A DNA stretch of 64,000 nucleotides from Rikenellaceae bacterium (GTDB lineage: Bacteria > Bacteroidota > Bacteroidia > Bacteroidales > Rikenellaceae): assembly GCA_015060105.1 (NCBI GenBank), contig SUZD01000006.1:41340-105339 (forward strand). Direction: 5' to 3'. The position numbers and the translations under genes are program-made. This document shows positions 29,324-37,602 of the stretch, one piece after another; within the stretch, counting starts at the first letter, position 1, and each line of letters opens with the position of its first letter. The notes under the pieces were generated by a model. It did no database searches. It was not told the origin of the DNA and worked only from the letters and a program-made list of their open reading frames with translations.

Positions 29324-30610
29324 ATGAAGAACATAGCAATTTTGGTTTCGGGTGCAGGAACAAATGCCGAGAATATTATCAGATATTTTGTTAATTCCGA
29401 AAAAGTGAACATTTCCGTTGTAGTATCGGATAATCCTTCGGCCTATGCCCTCACTCGGGCGCAACGTCTTGATATCGAAACGGTCAGCCTTACACGCAGG
29501 GATTTCCGAGATGGTACTCGCCCGTTGGCGGAGTTGCGAAAAAGGAACATTGACGTTGTCGTTTTGGCCGGTTTTTTGTCGATTATTCCGCGCGTTTTGC
29601 TCGAAGCGTTTCCCGGTCGAATAATCAATATTCACCCCTCGCTTTTGCCCAAGTTCGGAGGCAAAGGTATGTATGGCGACAATGTTCATCGTGCAGTAAT
29701 CGAGGCTGGCGAGAGCGTGTCGGGTATTACCATTCACACTATCGACGAGCATGTTGATAGAGGGGTTGTGTTGGCGCAGTTTACGACGCCTGTTGCCGAG
29801 GACGACACCCCCGAAACACTTGCGGGCAAAATTCATGCCCTTGAATACAAACACTATCCCGAAATTATAGAATCATTTATAACAAAAATAACAGATATGG
29901 AAAATCGTAGAAAATTGTTGCTCATAAGCAACTCGACAACGGCAGGCGAGCCCTACCTCAAATACCCCATTGGTAACATCGCGCAATTCCTCGAAGGTGT
30001 CAGTGAGGTCGCTTTTGTGCCCTATGCGGCTGTGACTTTCTCGTACGACGAGTACGAGGCGAAGGTGCAGGCTCGTTTCGACGAGATAGGCGTTAAAGTA
30101 CGCTCTATTCACCGCGCCGAGAATCCCGCCGAGGCTATTCGCAATGCCGAAGCGGTGTGCGTAGGTGGTGGCAATACCTTTGCTCTGTTGCGCGCTATGC
30201 AGGAGTTGGGCGTAGTCGAGGCCATTCGCGAGAAGATTGCCGAGGGTACACCTTATGTCGGTTGGAGTGCTGGTAGCAATGTGTGCTGCCCTACAATCTG
30301 CACAACCAACGATATGCCCATCGTGCAACCCCAATCGTTTGCTGCAATCGGTGCCGTTAAGTTCCAAATCAATCCCCACTACCTCGACACCCACCCCGAG
30401 GGTCACGCCGGCGAGACACGCGAGCAACGTATCGAGGAGTATATCGAGGCTAATGACGGTATGGGGGTAGCGGGTCTTCGCGAGGGTTGTATGTTGTTGG
30501 TCGAGGGCAACACAATGCAGTTGATTGGAGCCCGTCCTATGCGTATTTTCCGTCGTGGCGACAAGCCGTTTGAGGTTGAGCCCGGAGGCGACCTTTCGTT
30601 CCTGATGTAG
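29324..30610 (+). CDS. PurN-PepE fusion: GAR formyltransferase joined in frame to peptidase E
   Basis: 428 residues. Residues 1-190 are phosphoribosylglycinamide formyltransferase (PurN, purine synthesis) with the fold motif GAGTNAENI, catalytic Asn102 and His104 (NIHPSLLPK) and Asp141 (HTIDEH). Residues 192-428 are peptidase E (S51, alpha-aspartyl dipeptidase) with the nucleophile in GWSAGSN, INPHYLDTHPEG and a PepE-like C-terminus. There is no stop between them, yet the seam (29870-29896) is AT-rich like an intergenic gap, the neighbouring frame has TAA at 29880 and 29889, and an ATG at 29897 fits a separate PepE start. It is either a true fusion or two genes joined by a one-base indel. Start 29324 is preferred to an upstream TTG. 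Confidence 0.9.
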   Translation: MKNIAILVSGAGTNAENIIRYFVNSEKVNISVVVSDNPSAYALTRAQRLDIETVSLTRRDFRDGTRPLAELRKRNIDVVVLAGFLSIIPRVLLEAFPGRIINIHPSLLPKFGGKGMYGDNVHRAVIEAGESVSGITIHTIDEHVDRGVVLAQFTTPVAEDDTPETLAGKIHALEYKHYPEIIESFITKITDMENRRKLLLISNSTTAGEPYLKYPIGNIAQFLEGVSEVAFVPYAAVTFSYDEYEAKVQARFDEIGVKVRSIHRAENPAEAIRNAEAVCVGGGNTFALLRAMQELGVVEAIREKIAEGTPYVGWSAGSNVCCPTICTTNDMPIVQPQSFAAIGAVKFQINPHYLDTHPEGHAGETREQRIEEYIEANDGMGVAGLREGCMLLVEGNTMQLIGARPMRIFRRGDKPFEVEPGGDLSFLM

Positions 30611-30614
30611 AGTT

Positions 30615-30977
30615 ATGTTGAGCGAGGAGCACGGCCGAATGGGCGAGGAGGCGGCTACCGAGTGGCTGCGTCAGCACGGCTATCAGATATGTGAGCGAAA
30701 TTGGCGAAGCGGTCGCTACGAGTTGGATATCGTAGCGACGCGTTTCGATGTGATACACTTTGTCGAGGTTAAGTGTCGAGCCGACAACTCTTTTTTGTCG
30801 CCCGAGCAGACACTTACACCCACCAAAGTACGCTCGCTGAAACGTGCCGTTGCAGCCTATCTTGCGCTACACGATGTCGATTTGAATCCGCAAATAGACC
30901 TTATGGCGGTGACCATTTCGGAGATGGGCGATGTGACGCTCGAATATATCCCCGAGGCGGTTGTATCTCGTTGGTAG
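30615..30977 (+). CDS. YraN-family (UPF0102) putative endonuclease
   Basis: 120 residues, standard YraN size. Restriction-endonuclease-like fold: GEEAATEWLRQHGYQICERN, then ELDIVAT and FVEVKCRAD give the D..ExK metal-binding pattern. In vivo role unproven, perhaps Holliday-junction related. It starts 4 nt after the fusion gene stop, so is cotranscribed. Confidence 0.93.
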   Translation: MLSEEHGRMGEEAATEWLRQHGYQICERNWRSGRYELDIVATRFDVIHFVEVKCRADNSFLSPEQTLTPTKVRSLKRAVAAYLALHDVDLNPQIDLMAVTISEMGDVTLEYIPEAVVSRW

Positions 30978-30986
30978 TCGCGGTTG

Positions 30987-31017
30987 TTGCTTTGTTGCGA
31001 AAAAAGATATATCTTTG
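30987..31017 (+). promoter_or_regulatory. Promoter for waaA
   Basis: TATCTTTG (31010-31017), with TTG at 30987-30989, spacing 20 nt; 24 nt before the waaA ATG. Confidence 0.7.
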
Positions 31018-31041
31018 CGGGCGATTTTTAAACCGAGAGTA

Positions 31042-32265
31042 ATGGTTTGGTATAACTTCGGCATAAATGTTTTGGTCGGCGGAGCACGTCTGGCTGCACA
31101 TTGGAATCCCAAAATCCAGAAATGGGTTGAGGGACGTCGTGATTTGTTGTCGCGTGTTCGTCAGGCTATTCCCGAGGGTGAGCGTGTGGTGTGGTTTCAC
31201 GCTGCATCGCTTGGCGAGTTCGAGCAGGGTCGCCCCGTTATCGAGGCTCTGCGAGCTGCGCGCCCCGATTTAAAAATCCTTTTGACATTCTTCTCGCCCT
31301 CTGGTTACGAGATTCGAAAGAATTATAGCGGTGCCGATTATGTCTTCTATATGCCTTTCGATAAGCCCGAAATGGCAAAGGCGTTTATCGACATCGTAAA
31401 ACCCGAGATGGCGGTGTTCATCAAGTATGAGTTCTGGCTGAATCATATTGAGGCGTTGCGCCAAGCGGGTTGCCGTACCTTCCTTATCTCGGCTATTTTC
31501 CGTCCCAACTCTATCTTCTTCCGCCCGTGGGGTGGTGCTTTCCGTCGCGCATTGACGGCTTATCGTACAATCTTTGTGCAGAACAAAGCGTCGGAGGAGT
31601 TGTTGCGCGGTATCGGTGTCGAGAATGTGGTTGTGGCAGGAGATACCCGTTTCGACCGAGTGGCTGCGTTGAGCGAGGCTATGACCGATATTGCAACTAT
31701 CGAGCAGTTCAAAGGCGACCACCAGATGATGGTTGCAGGTAGCACTTGGGGTCCCGACGAGGAGGCGCTCTTGGAGAGTATCAATCGCAATCCCGAGATA
31801 AAGTTTGTCATTGCACCTCACGAGATGGACGAGAACCGTATCGCTTCGTTGATGAGCCGTATCAAGGGCGGTGCAGTGCGATATACCCAATCCGATGGCG
31901 TCGATTTCGATAAGTGTCAGGTTATGATTATCGACACTATCGGTATCCTGTCGGCTATCTATCGCTATGCCGACGTAGCCTATATCGGAGGTGGCTTTGG
32001 TGTAGGTATCCACAATACGCTCGAAGCGGCGACCTATGGTATCCCATTGGCATTCGGCCCCAACTACAAGAAGTTCCGCGAGGCCAAAGAGTTGATTGCC
32101 TGCGGTGCAGCTCGAAGTGTTTCATCGGCGACGGAGTTGAGTGCTTGGTTTGACGGCATTATGTCGGATACCGAGAGCCGTCGCAAAGCGGGCGAGGCTG
32201 CTCATCGTTATATCGTCGAGAATAAGGGTGCAACACAAACCATTCTTGCCGAGTTGCTGAAATAG
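31042..32265 (+). CDS. waaA: 3-deoxy-D-manno-octulosonic acid (Kdo) transferase
   Basis: 407 residues from the ATG after the promoter. GT30-family inner-membrane enzyme transferring Kdo from CMP-Kdo to lipid A precursor. An N-terminal hydrophobic stretch, VWFHAASLGEFEQ with the general-base glutamate, IKYEFWLNH, and the C-terminal CMP-Kdo-binding GGGFGVGIHNTLEAATYG. The longer upstream frame runs back into yraN and is rejected. Confidence 0.95.
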   Translation: MVWYNFGINVLVGGARLAAHWNPKIQKWVEGRRDLLSRVRQAIPEGERVVWFHAASLGEFEQGRPVIEALRAARPDLKILLTFFSPSGYEIRKNYSGADYVFYMPFDKPEMAKAFIDIVKPEMAVFIKYEFWLNHIEALRQAGCRTFLISAIFRPNSIFFRPWGGAFRRALTAYRTIFVQNKASEELLRGIGVENVVVAGDTRFDRVAALSEAMTDIATIEQFKGDHQMMVAGSTWGPDEEALLESINRNPEIKFVIAPHEMDENRIASLMSRIKGGAVRYTQSDGVDFDKCQVMIIDTIGILSAIYRYADVAYIGGGFGVGIHNTLEAATYGIPLAFGPNYKKFREAKELIACGAARSVSSATELSAWFDGIMSDTESRRKAGEAAHRYIVENKGATQTILAELLK

Positions 32266-32281
32266 GCGAATTTAGAGTACT

Positions 32282-32315
32282 AAAAAGGCGTGTCCCATCG
32301 GACACGCCTTTTTTT
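32282..32315. terminator. Bidirectional terminator between waaA and era
   Basis: AAAAAGGCGTGTCC, loop CATC, GGACACGCCTTTTT: a perfect 14-pair stem flanked by A- and T-runs. It overlaps the era stop codon by two bases. Confidence 0.92.
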
Positions 32316-33222
32316 ATTCAAAATCTTCGTAACCAAATCTTCGTAGTTGGCGGGAGTCATCTCGCCACCCCTCATCGACCTTGACAAAGAGTTCCAAAAA
32401 GACCTTCTTGTCGAGGAAACGCTCCAAGTCTTTGCGAGCCTCGGTGCCTACTTTTTTGAGCATTGCACCTCCGCGACCAATGATGATACCCTTTTGCGAG
32501 GCGCGGGCCACATAGATAGTGGCACTTATGCGGTCAATCTCGGGAGATTCACGATAGGCGTCAATGGCCACCTCTACCGAATAGGGCACCTCTTTGGTGT
32601 AGTTCAACAAAATCTTCTCGCGGATAATCTCCGAGGCGAAGAAACGCATCGGACGGTCGGTCAGTGCATCTTTGTCGTAGTAAGGCTCGCCCTCGGGCAG
32701 TCGCTCGACAATCATACTCATCAGAGCTTCGGTACCAAAGGCGTTCTTGGCACTGATGGGCAACACAACAGCGTCGGGCAACAGTGTCTTCCAACGAGCC
32801 ACCATACCCTCCAACTCGTCGGGAGTCGAGAGGTCGATTTTGTTGATAAGCACGATAGTAGGCACCTTCGCCTTTGCCACCTTTGCCAATACCTCTGCCG
32901 AACGCTCCATAGGGTTGTCGTCACGCACAGCGCGTTGTTCAACCACATCGGTAACATAGAGAATAACATCGGCGTCGGCAACGGCACCATTGACCGAGCG
33001 CATCATCGACTCTTGCAGTTTGTAACTCGGACGGAGTATTCCGGGGGTGTCCGAGAAAACAATCTGATACTCCTCGGTGTTCACAATGCCGACAATGCGA
33101 TGGCGCGTGGTCTGTGCCTTCGATGTGATAATCGACATACGCTCGCCAACCAATGCATTCATCAATGTCGATTTGCCGACATTGGGATTGCCTATGATAT
33201 TTACAAAACCGGATTTGTGCAT
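32314..33222 (-). CDS. era: GTPase Era
   Basis: 302 residues. Era binds 16S rRNA and helps 30S maturation. G1 GNPNVGKS (11-18), G3 DTPG (58-61), G4 NKID (127-130), C-terminal KH domain with GIIIGRGGAMLKKVG. The ATG 33222 lies one nt after the lpd stop, which supports it over in-frame starts inside lpd. Last gene of the C69-lpd-era unit. Confidence 0.97.
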   Translation of the reverse strand: MHKSGFVNIIGNPNVGKSTLMNALVGERMSIITSKAQTTRHRIVGIVNTEEYQIVFSDTPGILRPSYKLQESMMRSVNGAVADADVILYVTDVVEQRAVRDDNPMERSAEVLAKVAKAKVPTIVLINKIDLSTPDELEGMVARWKTLLPDAVVLPISAKNAFGTEALMSMIVERLPEGEPYYDKDALTDRPMRFFASEIIREKILLNYTKEVPYSVEVAIDAYRESPEIDRISATIYVARASQKGIIIGRGGAMLKKVGTEARKDLERFLDKKVFLELFVKVDEGWRDDSRQLRRFGYEDFE

Positions 33223-33223
33223 A

Positions 33224-34612
33224 CTACATGTGGATAGCACAACCCATAGCGGCCTCGGCAGCCTCCATAACCGCCTCGTTCATTGTGGGGTGTGAGTGGA
33301 TAGTTCTTGCTATGGTGTGAGCCGATGCACCCATTGCTTTGGCGATTGTCGGCTCGGCAATCATCTCGGTTACGCCTGCGCCTACGAAGTGAGCACCCAG
33401 CAATTTGTCGTCTTCGGCATTGAATACCAACTTGACAAAACCGTCACGGTCGCCTGCTGCGGTAGCCTTGCCCGATGCGGTATAGGGGAATTTGCCAACC
33501 TTGACGGTGTAGCCCGCCTCCACCGCCTGCTTCTCGGTCATACCTACCGATGCAACTTCGGGCGAAGTATATACACACGACGGAATGGTGGTGTAATCTA
33601 CGGGGTCGGGGTTCAATCCGCAAATACCCTCGACACAAGCAATAGCCTCGGCCGAAGCAACGTGTGCCAAAGCGGGTGTGGCAATCAAATCGCCAATGGC
33701 ATAGACACCTTTGGCTGCGGTTTGGAATGAGCCATCAACCTTGATTTTGTCGCGCTCAACCTCGATTCCGAGAGCCTCCAAGCCCAAACCTTCGATGTTG
33801 GTCTTGATACCCACAGCCGAGAGTACGACATCTGCCGAGAGGGTCTCTGCACCCTTCTTACCCTCGACCTCGACAGCGCACTTGCCATCAACCACGCTGA
33901 CACCTTTGACAGCGGTCGATGTCATCACGCCGATACGCATCTTGCGGAATGCGCGCTCCATAGCCTTCGAAACATCTTCGTCTTCGAGCGGCATAAGGTT
34001 GGGAGCGATCTCCACAACGGTAACCTTGACACCCAACGAAGCGTACAGATAGGCAAACTCGCTACCAATGGCACCCGAGCCACAAACAACCATCGTTTCG
34101 GGCAACTCTTTGAGTACCAACGCCTCCTTCGACGAGATTACATACTTGCCGTCGATGGGCATAAAGGGCATTTCGCGCGGACGAGCACCTGTTGCCAAGA
34201 TAATGCTGTCGGCTTCGACGGTCTGCTCGCCCTCTGCCGAGCGAACGGTAACCTTGCCGTCGCCAGCCAACGAGCCCTCGCCCTTGATAATCTCGATTTT
34301 ATTCTTGCCCATAAGGAAGTTCACACCCTTGCTCATAGTCTCGGCTACGGTGCGACTGCGATCGACAATCTTCGAGGGGTCGGCCTTGACCTCGCCCACG
34401 ATGTCGATACCATACGAAGCTGCACTTTGAGCATAGTGCAATACCTGTGCACTTTTGAGCAACGCTTTGGTCGGGATACAACCCCAATTCAAACAGGTAC
34501 CACCCAACTCTGCACGCTCAACAACTGCAACCGATTTACCGAGTTGTGCTGCGCGGATTGCGGCAACGTATCCACCGGGACCGCTACCGATAACAATGAT
34601 GTCGTATTTCAT
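33224..34612 (-). CDS. lpdA: Dihydrolipoyl dehydrogenase (E3)
   Basis: 462 residues. FAD motif VIGSGPGGYVAAI, redox disulfide Cys40-Cys45 (GGTCLNWGCIPTKA), NAD motif VCGSGAIGSEFAYLYASLG, and C-terminal catalytic pair in HSHPTMNEA. It reoxidises lipoamide in 2-oxoacid dehydrogenases or the glycine cleavage system; none of those partners lies in this window. 22 nt after the C69 dipeptidase stop and directly coupled to era. Confidence 0.95.
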   Translation of the reverse strand: MKYDIIVIGSGPGGYVAAIRAAQLGKSVAVVERAELGGTCLNWGCIPTKALLKSAQVLHYAQSAASYGIDIVGEVKADPSKIVDRSRTVAETMSKGVNFLMGKNKIEIIKGEGSLAGDGKVTVRSAEGEQTVEADSIILATGARPREMPFMPIDGKYVISSKEALVLKELPETMVVCGSGAIGSEFAYLYASLGVKVTVVEIAPNLMPLEDEDVSKAMERAFRKMRIGVMTSTAVKGVSVVDGKCAVEVEGKKGAETLSADVVLSAVGIKTNIEGLGLEALGIEVERDKIKVDGSFQTAAKGVYAIGDLIATPALAHVASAEAIACVEGICGLNPDPVDYTTIPSCVYTSPEVASVGMTEKQAVEAGYTVKVGKFPYTASGKATAAGDRDGFVKLVFNAEDDKLLGAHFVGAGVTEMIAEPTIAKAMGASAHTIARTIHSHPTMNEAVMEAAEAAMGCAIHM

Positions 34613-34634
34613 ATTCGTTAGTTTTTAATAATTT

Positions 34635-36290
34635 TTACTTGTTGTCGGGAACACGCAATGTTCCGTTGTCGCTCGCAGCAACGGCGCGCTTCCACGCCTG
34701 GCCATAACCCTCGAAAATGATGTCGCCGGGAATGGTTGCATCGTGTCCGTTGTCCTTGAATTTGCGCTCCGAAACCTCGGCTTTGATGTTGCCGTCGATG
34801 TACTTCGTGAGCAGATATTTGTCCAACTCGCTCCAACTCTCAAACATCTGTGCCGCTTTGGCCGTCGAGTAACGAGTGGTGTATTTGATTGCTGCTTTGG
34901 GACTACGCTCGTATTTGGCTGTGGCAATCTTGTCGATTTGTGCAACCTCCTCGATACAGCTGTTCTCCCATCTGTCAATCTGCTTGCGAATGTCGGCAGC
35001 AATGCGATTGTAGCGCAGATATGCGAAGTTGGCCACGCGGTTTACCAGCCAGAATGCCGATTTGTCGGAGTACTCCAACATCGAGCCATTCTCTTGGCTG
35101 AAACACTCAGGAACCTCGCTTGTAGCGCAATAAATGGGGGTCAGAGCCGAGGTGGCTGCGTCATCAACGCCAAACCACAAAATACCGCCAACGGGGTCGG
35201 GCAACCATTTGCGCGATTGTGCCACAAACCAGAAACCGGTCTGCTGGGTTGCCGTTGCACGCTCGTTGAGGTACTTGACGCCATCAACCTCAAAGTTCAT
35301 AGGACGCCAACGATAAGCCAATCCCGTGCCACCCGTACCTGCATCTTCGGCGCGGGTCATATCCATAGGCGTACCCTCGTAGTGGTCGCGCATATAGTCC
35401 ATAACCGCTTTGAGAGTAACCTTGCTGTCGGGAGTAATCCACAAAGGCATACGGTTTGCGGGGTTGTATCCCATCGCATAGTCCAAATATTTGTCCATAC
35501 CCGTTGCCACGCGGTTGAAGAAACTCCAAACACGAGCCTCGCACGCACGCATACCGCTGAAATCGAGCGGAGCATAGGTGTCGCTGAAACTGAAATCCTC
35601 GTCGGTACCGTTGTAATAACCCATCTCGCGTGCAAACGAGATTACATCGGGCGCGTACAAGCAGTTGTCGGGGTCATTCTTGGGGAATGTTGTGATGCGG
35701 GCTTGGTTGGCGTGAGCACACACTGTGCCGTCGGGAATACGACAAGCAACCCACACAATACCTCGGTCGCGCTCGCCCTTGCCGATAAGCTCCATAATCC
35801 ACGCCTCGTTGGGGTCGGCAATCGAGAAAGACTCGCCACTCGAAGCGTAACCATAGGTGTTTGCCAAATCGACAATCACCTCGATAGCCTCGCGCGCGGT
35901 GCGTGCGCGTTGCAACGCGATATATATAAGAGAGCCGTAATCCATAACGCCCTTGCCCGTTTCAAGTTCGGGACGACCGCCATAGGTCGTTTCGGCGATT
36001 ATGAGTTGGTGCTCGTTCATATTGCCAACGGTCGAATAGGTTGTGGCAACTTGGGGAATTTGTCCGAGATAGCGGCCTGTGTCCCACTCGTGAATATCAA
36101 CCATCTCGCCTGCGCGGTGCTTGCCGCCCGTGTGCTTGTACAATGCTCCGAATAGTTGATGCGAGTCAGCCGAATAACTGATGATGTTGCTGCCGTCGGC
36201 CGATGCGCCGCGTGTGATGATGAAGTTTGTGCACGCCATTGCGCTGTTGATTGCGACGATGGCAACTGCAAGTGCGATAAATCTTTTCAT
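34635..36290 (-). CDS. Secreted C69-family dipeptidase
   Basis: 551 residues. Peptidase family C69 (PepD-like Ntn-hydrolase). After the signal peptide (MKRFIALAVAIVAINSAMA) Cys20 becomes N-terminal and should be the nucleophile (ACTNFIITRGASADGSNI). Further family features: GRPELETGKGVMDYGSLIYI and NEAWIMELIGKGERDRG. No lipobox, so periplasmic or secreted. It could trim peptides entering via the SusCD system (inference). Confidence 0.93.
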   Translation of the reverse strand: MKRFIALAVAIVAINSAMACTNFIITRGASADGSNIISYSADSHQLFGALYKHTGGKHRAGEMVDIHEWDTGRYLGQIPQVATTYSTVGNMNEHQLIIAETTYGGRPELETGKGVMDYGSLIYIALQRARTAREAIEVIVDLANTYGYASSGESFSIADPNEAWIMELIGKGERDRGIVWVACRIPDGTVCAHANQARITTFPKNDPDNCLYAPDVISFAREMGYYNGTDEDFSFSDTYAPLDFSGMRACEARVWSFFNRVATGMDKYLDYAMGYNPANRMPLWITPDSKVTLKAVMDYMRDHYEGTPMDMTRAEDAGTGGTGLAYRWRPMNFEVDGVKYLNERATATQQTGFWFVAQSRKWLPDPVGGILWFGVDDAATSALTPIYCATSEVPECFSQENGSMLEYSDKSAFWLVNRVANFAYLRYNRIAADIRKQIDRWENSCIEEVAQIDKIATAKYERSPKAAIKYTTRYSTAKAAQMFESWSELDKYLLTKYIDGNIKAEVSERKFKDNGHDATIPGDIIFEGYGQAWKRAVAASDNGTLRVPDNK

Positions 36291-36323
36291 ATATCGAGGT
36301 TAGTTTTTTGTTCAGTCCGACTA

Positions 36324-36331
36324 CAAAGATA
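36324..36331 (-). promoter_or_regulatory. -7 box for the C69-lpd-era operon
   Basis: On minus: TATCTTTG, full consensus, 33 nt before the C69 ATG. No convincing -33 box. Confidence 0.6.
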
Positions 36332-36343
36332 CCAAAAAAATCG

Positions 36344-36351
36344 TAACTTTG
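36344..36351 (+). promoter_or_regulatory. -7 box for yggS
   Basis: TAACTTTG, full consensus, 20 nt before the yggS ATG. It lies back to back with the minus-strand box for the C69 gene. Confidence 0.6.
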
Positions 36352-36371
36352 AGCCACAAAAAGAGTTCAAT

Positions 36372-37037
36372 ATGAGTATCGCAGCCGAAATTACCCGTTT
36401 GCAAAGTGAACTACCTTGTGGCGTTACGCTTGTGGCGGTGTCCAAGACACACCCCATCAGTGCCGTTGCCGAGGCGTATGATGCAGGTCAGCGCGTATTT
36501 GGCGAGAGCCGTCCGCAAGAGATGCGCGCCAAGTGGGAGGCTATGCCCAAAGATATAGAGTGGCAGATGATTGGCCATTTGCAAACCAACAAGGTGAGAA
36601 TGATAGCACCCTTTGTCAGTCTTATTCACTCTGCTGACTCGGCCCGTCTGTTGCGCGTTATCGACGCCGAGGCACAGCGCGTAGGGCGAGTTATTGATGT
36701 GCTGTTGGAGGTGCATATCAGCAGTGACGAGAGCAAGGAGGGGTGGGAGCCTGCCGAGTTAGACGCCTATGTCGAGGGTGGCGAGTGGCGCGAACTGTCG
36801 GGGGTGTGCGTGCGAGGTCTGATGTGCGTGGCTACAAATACCGACGATATGACGGTTGTGCGCGACGATTTCCGTCGTATGAAGACCCTGTTTGACCGCT
36901 ATGCCGAGGTGTTTGGGGCTGATTTCGATACTCTGTCGATGGGAATGTCCTCGGACTATACCGAGGCTATTGAGTGCGGTGCGACAATGGTGCGCATCGG
37001 TAGCACCATCTTCGGCTATCGCGACTATACAAAGTAA
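36372..37037 (+). CDS. yggS: YggS/PLPBP-family pyridoxal-phosphate homeostasis protein
   Basis: 221 residues, normal for the family. Alanine-racemase-like TIM barrel: PLP lysine in VAVSKTHP, FGESRPQEM, WQMIGHLQTNKVR, and the phosphate-binding end SMGMSSDYTEAIECGATMVRIGS (family signature). It has no known enzymatic activity; it buffers PLP. The start is fixed by the promoter and family length. Confidence 0.95.
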   Translation: MSIAAEITRLQSELPCGVTLVAVSKTHPISAVAEAYDAGQRVFGESRPQEMRAKWEAMPKDIEWQMIGHLQTNKVRMIAPFVSLIHSADSARLLRVIDAEAQRVGRVIDVLLEVHISSDESKEGWEPAELDAYVEGGEWRELSGVCVRGLMCVATNTDDMTVVRDDFRRMKTLFDRYAEVFGADFDTLSMGMSSDYTEAIECGATMVRIGSTIFGYRDYTK

Positions 37038-37602
37038 ACGCCGAGCCGTCGGACACCCCGCAGCCCCTTTCCCTAAATTCTCTAATACAACTTTCTGTTC
37101 TTTTTGCTCCGCCCAAAAAGAACCAAAAAGGCTCGTCCTTTCGTTTTTTCGGGGGGCGTGTGTCTTTGCTCGTTGAAGTGCCCACATTCGCGCGATAGAA
37201 TCGGACGGCACTTCCGGGCTCTCACAAATCCACCCGCCCAGACTACCCGAAAAATCCGACGGACACATTTTGTCTTAATTATATGTGGAGATGGAAATAT
37301 TGTTTTGCCCTCGTAAGAAGGGGCGTAGCAAACCCGAAGGGGTTGCGTGAAAAAAGAGTAGAGTAGCAGGCGCAAGTTTATTTGCAGACTGCTACTCTAT
37401 TTTTTTTGTAAACCATTTATGGTTGTGCGTACTTCTTACGCTAATCAATAAACCTGTCGGCCTGCGACTTGGGGAATTGTCCCAATCAGATTGCCTGCCC
37501 GAGTAAATGGGTTGTGGATTCTCTGATACTTCTGGCTGGACCTGTCGGCTTGCGACCGATTTTTGGTTCTTTTAATCGCTTAAAAGAACAGTCCCCTCTT
37601 GC
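37038..37602. repeat. 565-nt gene-free stretch with inverted and direct repeats
   Basis: No ORF here looks like a protein. The stretch holds an inverted pair: 37095-37130 and 37560-37591, each itself a quasi-palindrome built on GGTTCTTTT and AAAAGAACAG, about 430 nt apart. It also holds a direct repeat ACCTGTCGGC(C/T)TGCGAC at 37452-37468 and 37540-37556 (one mismatch), and a small hairpin GCAAACCC/GGGGTTGC at 37327-37346. It looks like a dispersed non-coding element or its remains; no transposase or target-site duplication was identified. Confidence 0.6.
37359..37407 (+). terminator. Strong hairpin with T-run inside the repeat stretch
   Basis: TAGAGTAGCAG (37359-37369) pairs perfectly with CTGCTACTCTA (37389-37399); the 19-nt loop holds an inner GCAA/TTGC pair, and a run of eight Ts follows. 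It is over 300 nt after yggS, too far to be an ordinary terminator unless an unannotated transcript ends here. Confidence 0.7.

Noticed and set aside
36156..36371. Upstream extension of the yggS frame
   Set aside because: It would run through the promoter box and into the divergent C69 gene; the family start fits 36372.
37082..37375. Short open frames in the 37.0-37.6 kb gap
   Set aside because: They have no signal or domain and run through repeats and the strong hairpin, so they are not credible genes.
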